A stretch of DNA of 64,000 nt, taken from NCBI RefSeq assembly GCF_964229645.1, contig NZ_CAXREX010000324.1, forward strand, positions 21,973 through 85,972. The letters run 5' to 3'. Below are positions 60,976 to 64,000 of the stretch, piece by piece (within the stretch, counting starts at the first letter, position 1; the number at the start of each line of letters is the position of its first letter). The notes under the pieces were generated by a model. The model was not told the DNA's origin and did no database searches. It was given only the letters and a program-made list of their open reading frames with translations. Origin of the DNA: Nioella sp964229645 (GTDB lineage: Bacteria > Pseudomonadota > Alphaproteobacteria > Rhodobacterales > Rhodobacteraceae). The translations under genes were made by a program, and so were the position numbers.

Positions 60976-62250
60976 TTGCTCGATTTCGACATGCTCGGCC
61001 TGTCGCCGACTCTTCAGGCCGCGGTGAAGGCCGCTGGCTACGACACCCCGACCCCGATCCAGAACCAGGCGATTCCGCTCGCGCTGGAAGGCCATGACAT
61101 CATGGGGCTCGCCCAGACCGGCACGGGCAAAACCGCCGCCTTCGGTCTGCCGCTGGTGGAACACCTGATGAAAATGGAGGGCCGTCCGCAGCCCAAATGC
61201 GTCAAGGCCCTGGTGCTGGCCCCTACGCGAGAGCTTGTGAACCAGATCGCAGAAGCGCTGAACCTTTACGTCAAGGGCTCCAAGCTGCGCGTTGGCACGG
61301 TCGTGGGCGGTCAGTCCATCAACACCCAGATCCGCTTCCTGTCGCGGGGGATCGACATCCTGGTGGCCACGCCGGGCCGCCTGATCGACCTGATGGACCG
61401 GGGCGCCGTGCGGCTTGATACCGCGCGCTTCCTGGTGCTGGACGAGGCCGACCAGATGCTGGACCTGGGCTTCATTCACGCACTGCGCAAGATCGCCCCC
61501 AAGCTTGGCCGTCCGCGTCAGACCATGCTGTTCTCGGCCACCATGCCAAAGCAGATGGAAGAAATCGCATCGACCTACCTGCGCAACCCGCGCCGGGTTC
61601 AGGTCTCGCCCCCGGGCAAGGCCGCCGACAAGATCACCCAATCCATTCACTTCCTCGACAAGGGCGAGAAGGTCAGCAAGCTGAAAGAGCTTCTGCTGCG
61701 CCACCCCGAAAGCCTCAGCCTCGTCTTCGCGCGCACCACGCACGGTGCCGAGCGGCTGATGAAACAACTGGTGGCAGACGGTTTCGACGCAGCCTCGATC
61801 CACGGCAACAAGAGCCAGGGTCAGCGCGACCGCGCGATCAAGGGCTTCCGCGAGGGCTCGATCAAGATCCTCGTGGCCACCGACGTGGCCGCACGCGGGA
61901 TCGACATTCCCGATGTTCGGGTGGTCTACAATTTCGACCTGCCGGATGTGCCCGACAACTACGTGCACCGCATCGGCCGCACCGCCCGCGCGGGCCGCGA
62001 CGGCGAAGCGGTTGCTTTCTGCTCGGCCGAGGAAGTGGGCCAGCTGAAGGATATCGAGAAGGTCATGAAGGTCTCGATCCCCGTGGCCAGCGGTGACCGT
62101 CCCGAGCCGGTGAAGGCCGACAAGCCCAAGCGCGGTGGCGGCGGTGGTCGCGGCCGTCGCCCGCAGGGTGGCGGTGGCGGTCAGGGCATGAGCCAAGGCA
62201 AGCCGCGCCAACAGCGCCGCAACAAGCAGCGCCGCCGCTCGGCAGCATGA
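60976..62250 (+). CDS. DEAD-box RNA helicase, RhlE-type
   Basis: The 424-residue helicase has all core motifs: AQTGTGKTAAFG, VLAPTRELVNQ, LDEADQMLDLGF, SATMPKQM, and HRIGRTARAGRDG, then a basic Gly/Arg-rich tail (GGGGGRGRRPQGGGGG) for RNA binding. It probably unwinds structured RNA at low temperature or in ribosome assembly. I place the start at TTG 60976 with GGAGGAAAGG upstream; an ATG at 60934 has no site. Confidence 0.9.
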   Translation: MLDFDMLGLSPTLQAAVKAAGYDTPTPIQNQAIPLALEGHDIMGLAQTGTGKTAAFGLPLVEHLMKMEGRPQPKCVKALVLAPTRELVNQIAEALNLYVKGSKLRVGTVVGGQSINTQIRFLSRGIDILVATPGRLIDLMDRGAVRLDTARFLVLDEADQMLDLGFIHALRKIAPKLGRPRQTMLFSATMPKQMEEIASTYLRNPRRVQVSPPGKAADKITQSIHFLDKGEKVSKLKELLLRHPESLSLVFARTTHGAERLMKQLVADGFDAASIHGNKSQGQRDRAIKGFREGSIKILVATDVAARGIDIPDVRVVYNFDLPDVPDNYVHRIGRTARAGRDGEAVAFCSAEEVGQLKDIEKVMKVSIPVASGDRPEPVKADKPKRGGGGGRGRRPQGGGGGQGMSQGKPRQQRRNKQRRRSAA

Positions 62251-62283
62251 AAAAAGGGGCCGCATCACGCGGCCCCTTATTCA
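62250..62283. terminator. Bidirectional terminator between helicase and dat
   Basis: GGGGCCGC (62256-62263) pairs with GCGGCCCC (62269-62276), flanked by A6 on the left and TTATTCATT on the right. It serves both convergent genes. Confidence 0.8.
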
Positions 62284-62301
62284 TTCGGAGAACGGCGAAA
62301 T

Positions 62302-63165
62302 TCAGACAGCCGCCTTGCGCATTTCCTCAAGGTAGATTTCGCGGATGCGCGGCACCAGTTCGCCCACCTTGCCTGATCCCACGGGCTTTCCGTCAATCTC
62401 CACCACCGGCATGACAAAGGCCGAGGCCGAGGTGATGAATGCCTCGGCGGCGTCCTGTGCTTCGGCGATGGTGAAGGGGCGTTCTTCCACCTTCATTTGC
62501 GCCTCGCGGGCAAAGCGCAGGACGGCGGCGCGAGTGATGCCGTGCAGGATGTCGTTGGACAGCTGGCGCGTGACGATGGTGCCGTCCTTGGTCACGATAT
62601 AGGCGTTGTTCGAGGTGCCTTCGGTCACGAAGCCATCCTCCACCATCCAGGCATCATCGCACCCGGCCTTCTTGGCGGCCATCTTGCCGAGCGAGGGGTA
62701 GAGCAGCTGCACCGTCTTGATGTCGCGGCGATGCCAGCGCAGGTCTTCGACGGAAATCACCTTCATCCCCACCTTGGCCTGCGGCGCGTCCGCAAGACCC
62801 GGCTTGTTTTGGGTGAAGAGCACGATGGTCGGCTCGGTGTCTGCCGGCGGGAAAGCAAAGTCACGGTCGTCCGGCGCCCCGCGCGTGATCTGAAGGTAGA
62901 TCAACCCGTCGACGATGCCGTTCTTCTCGACCAGCTGACGGTGAACCTCCAGCAGATCCTCGGTGCTGATCGGGTTGGCCATCTCCAGCTCGTTCAGCGA
63001 GCGTTCGAGGCGCTTGGCGTGCCCGGCGAAGTCAATCAGCTTGCCGCCAAGCACGCTGGTCACCTCGTAAACGCCATCGGCGAACAGGAAGCCCCGGTCG
63101 AAGATAGACACCTTCGCTTCGGTTTCCGGCAGGTAGTCGCCATTCACATAGACGGTGCGGGTCAT
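62302..63165 (-). CDS. dat: D-amino-acid transaminase
   Basis: The 287-residue fold-type IV PLP enzyme has VYVNGDYLPETEAKVSIFDR, followed by GFLFADGVYEV, the DAAT pattern, and the TEGTSNNAYIV loop. It interconverts D-alanine and D-glutamate, supplying wall synthesis. The ATG at 63165 follows GAGGAGACC. It starts 13 bp after the ilvD stop on the same strand, so they may be co-transcribed. Confidence 0.85.
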   Translation of the reverse strand: MTRTVYVNGDYLPETEAKVSIFDRGFLFADGVYEVTSVLGGKLIDFAGHAKRLERSLNELEMANPISTEDLLEVHRQLVEKNGIVDGLIYLQITRGAPDDRDFAFPPADTEPTIVLFTQNKPGLADAPQAKVGMKVISVEDLRWHRRDIKTVQLLYPSLGKMAAKKAGCDDAWMVEDGFVTEGTSNNAYIVTKDGTIVTRQLSNDILHGITRAAVLRFAREAQMKVEERPFTIAEAQDAAEAFITSASAFVMPVVEIDGKPVGSGKVGELVPRIREIYLEEMRKAAV

Positions 63166-63178
63166 ATTCGGGGTCTCC

Positions 63179-64000
63179 TCAGACTTGGCGAACGGCGCCC
63201 TTGGCGGCGCTGGTGGTGAGGGCCGCATAGGCCTTGAGCGCGGTCGTCACCTTACGGGCGCGCGGCTTGGCGGGCTTCCACCCTGCGGCCTCCTGCGCGG
63301 CACGGCGGTTGGCCAGTTCCTCTTCGGACACGGCGAGGTTGATGGTGCGGTTGGGGATGTCGATCTCGATCTTGTCGCCATTCTGGACAAGACCGATCGC
63401 GCCGCCTTCCGCCGCTTCCGGCGAGACGTGGCCGATCGACAGGCCCGAGGTGCCGCCGGAAAAACGCCCGTCGGTCAGCAGGGCGCAGGCTTTGCCCAGC
63501 CCCTTCGACTTCAGGTAGGAGGTCGGGTAGAGCATTTCCTGCATCCCCGGCCCACCACGCGGGCCTTCGTAGCGGATCACCACCACGTCGCCTTCCTTGA
63601 CCTTGCCAGTCAGGATGTTGCTGACGGCCTCGTCCTGGCTTTCACACACATGGGCGGTGCCGGTGAATTGCAGGATCGAGGCATCGACGCCCGCGGTTTT
63701 CACGATGCAGCCATCCTCGGCGATATTGCCGAACAGGACCGCAAGACCCCCGTCCTGGCTGAAGGCATGCTCCTTGGACCGGATCACGCCCTTTTCCCGG
63801 TCGGTATCCAGTTCCTTGTAGCGGTTCGACTGGCTAAAGGCCTGCGTCGTGCGCACGCCACCGGGGGCTGCCTTGAACAGGCTCTCCGCCTCGGGGTTGT
63901 TCGCCACCGCGATATCCCACTTGGCAATCGCCTCACCCATGGTGCTGGAATGCACGGTGTGACATTCGTTGTGCAGCAGGCCCGCGCGGCTAAGCTCGCC
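63179..64000 (-). CDS. ilvD: Dihydroxy-acid dehydratase, C-terminal part
   Basis: The gene is open through the right edge, and 273 C-terminal residues are visible. Reading from the edge, GELSRAGLLHNECHTVHSST is the IlvD segment before VVIRYEGPRGGPGMQEML and LTDGRFSGGTSGLSIGHVSP, whose serine-glycine motif is diagnostic. The enzyme makes 2-keto acids in isoleucine and valine synthesis. dat follows 13 bp downstream. Confidence 0.93.
   Translation of the reverse strand, partial: GELSRAGLLHNECHTVHSSTMGEAIAKWDIAVANNPEAESLFKAAPGGVRTTQAFSQSNRYKELDTDREKGVIRSKEHAFSQDGGLAVLFGNIAEDGCIVKTAGVDASILQFTGTAHVCESQDEAVSNILTGKVKEGDVVVIRYEGPRGGPGMQEMLYPTSYLKSKGLGKACALLTDGRFSGGTSGLSIGHVSPEAAEGGAIGLVQNGDKIEIDIPNRTINLAVSEEELANRRAAQEAAGWKPAKPRARKVTTALKAYAALTTSAAKGAVRQV

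Overview
The window is a stretch of GC-rich alphaproteobacterial chromosome, most likely from the Rhodobacteraceae/Roseobacter group. The main clues are a petP-petR pair of the Rhodobacter type, a DUF2794 gene, two Hint_2-domain proteins, a NavBac-type sodium channel, succinylase-type lysine genes (dapD, dapE), and intergenic repeats that I believe are typical of this group. Genes are densely packed, many with 1-4 bp overlaps. I see no rRNA, tRNA, insertion sequence, prophage or CRISPR array. The window cuts two genes: a SulP transporter at the left edge and ilvD at the right edge.

Region 1 (1-10 kb) is transport and accessory catabolism. It holds an MFS carrier, a ferric-iron binding protein (fbpA) behind a promoter-overlapping palindrome, and a convergent two-domain fbpB permease with no ATPase nearby. 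A TetR regulator then diverges from a TMADH/2,4-dienoyl-CoA-reductase-like oxidoreductase, a ProC-like dehydrogenase and a GMC alcohol dehydrogenase. Region 2 (10-16.4 kb) is a minus-strand run: lytic transglycosylase, RNase R, a methyltransferase, a TIGR04282 glycosyltransferase-like protein and dapE. Region 3 (16.6-24 kb) has two adjacent Hint-domain proteins, a Crp/Fnr regulator with a DUF2892 protein, a YHYH protein, a GlsB-like membrane protein, dapD and a LOG-family protein.

Region 4 (23.8-38.4 kb) covers wall hydrolysis (mepA), a UMF1 carrier, a thioesterase, yggT, msrA, a sulfotransferase, an SCP2 protein, argG, ilvA, an Hpt protein divergent from a receiver-phosphatase, two NUDIX enzymes, hslO and cca. 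Region 5 (38.4-45.7 kb) has a LysE exporter, two overlapping ABC half-transporters (the second with a broken Walker A), a VOC protein, an RlmD-type methyltransferase, a voltage-gated sodium channel and a GNAT enzyme.

Region 6 (46-52.2 kb) is a minus-strand series, petP-petR followed by HDAC-HDAC-xseB-ispA-dxs, which joins redox regulation, two histone-deacetylase-fold enzymes and isoprenoid precursor synthesis. Region 7 (52.3-64 kb) has ilvE, a candidate structured small RNA, DUF2794, an NlpC/P60 peptidase, an M17 aminopeptidase, carbonic anhydrase, a MuiA-like secreted protein with a hairpin over its Shine-Dalgarno, asd, a RhlE-type helicase, D-amino-acid transaminase and ilvD. Branched-chain (ilvA, ilvE, ilvD) and aspartate/lysine (asd, dapD, dapE) genes are scattered rather than clustered.

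Most of the window is ordinary core chromosome. The observations I would follow first are: the minus-strand three-way-junction RNA with terminator at about 53.2-53.34 kb; the Walker A Lys-to-Thr change in the second ABC half-transporter; the paired Hint proteins, one without its catalytic Cys; the TetR-controlled oxidoreductase cluster with a missing Fe-S cysteine; and the intergenic repeat families.
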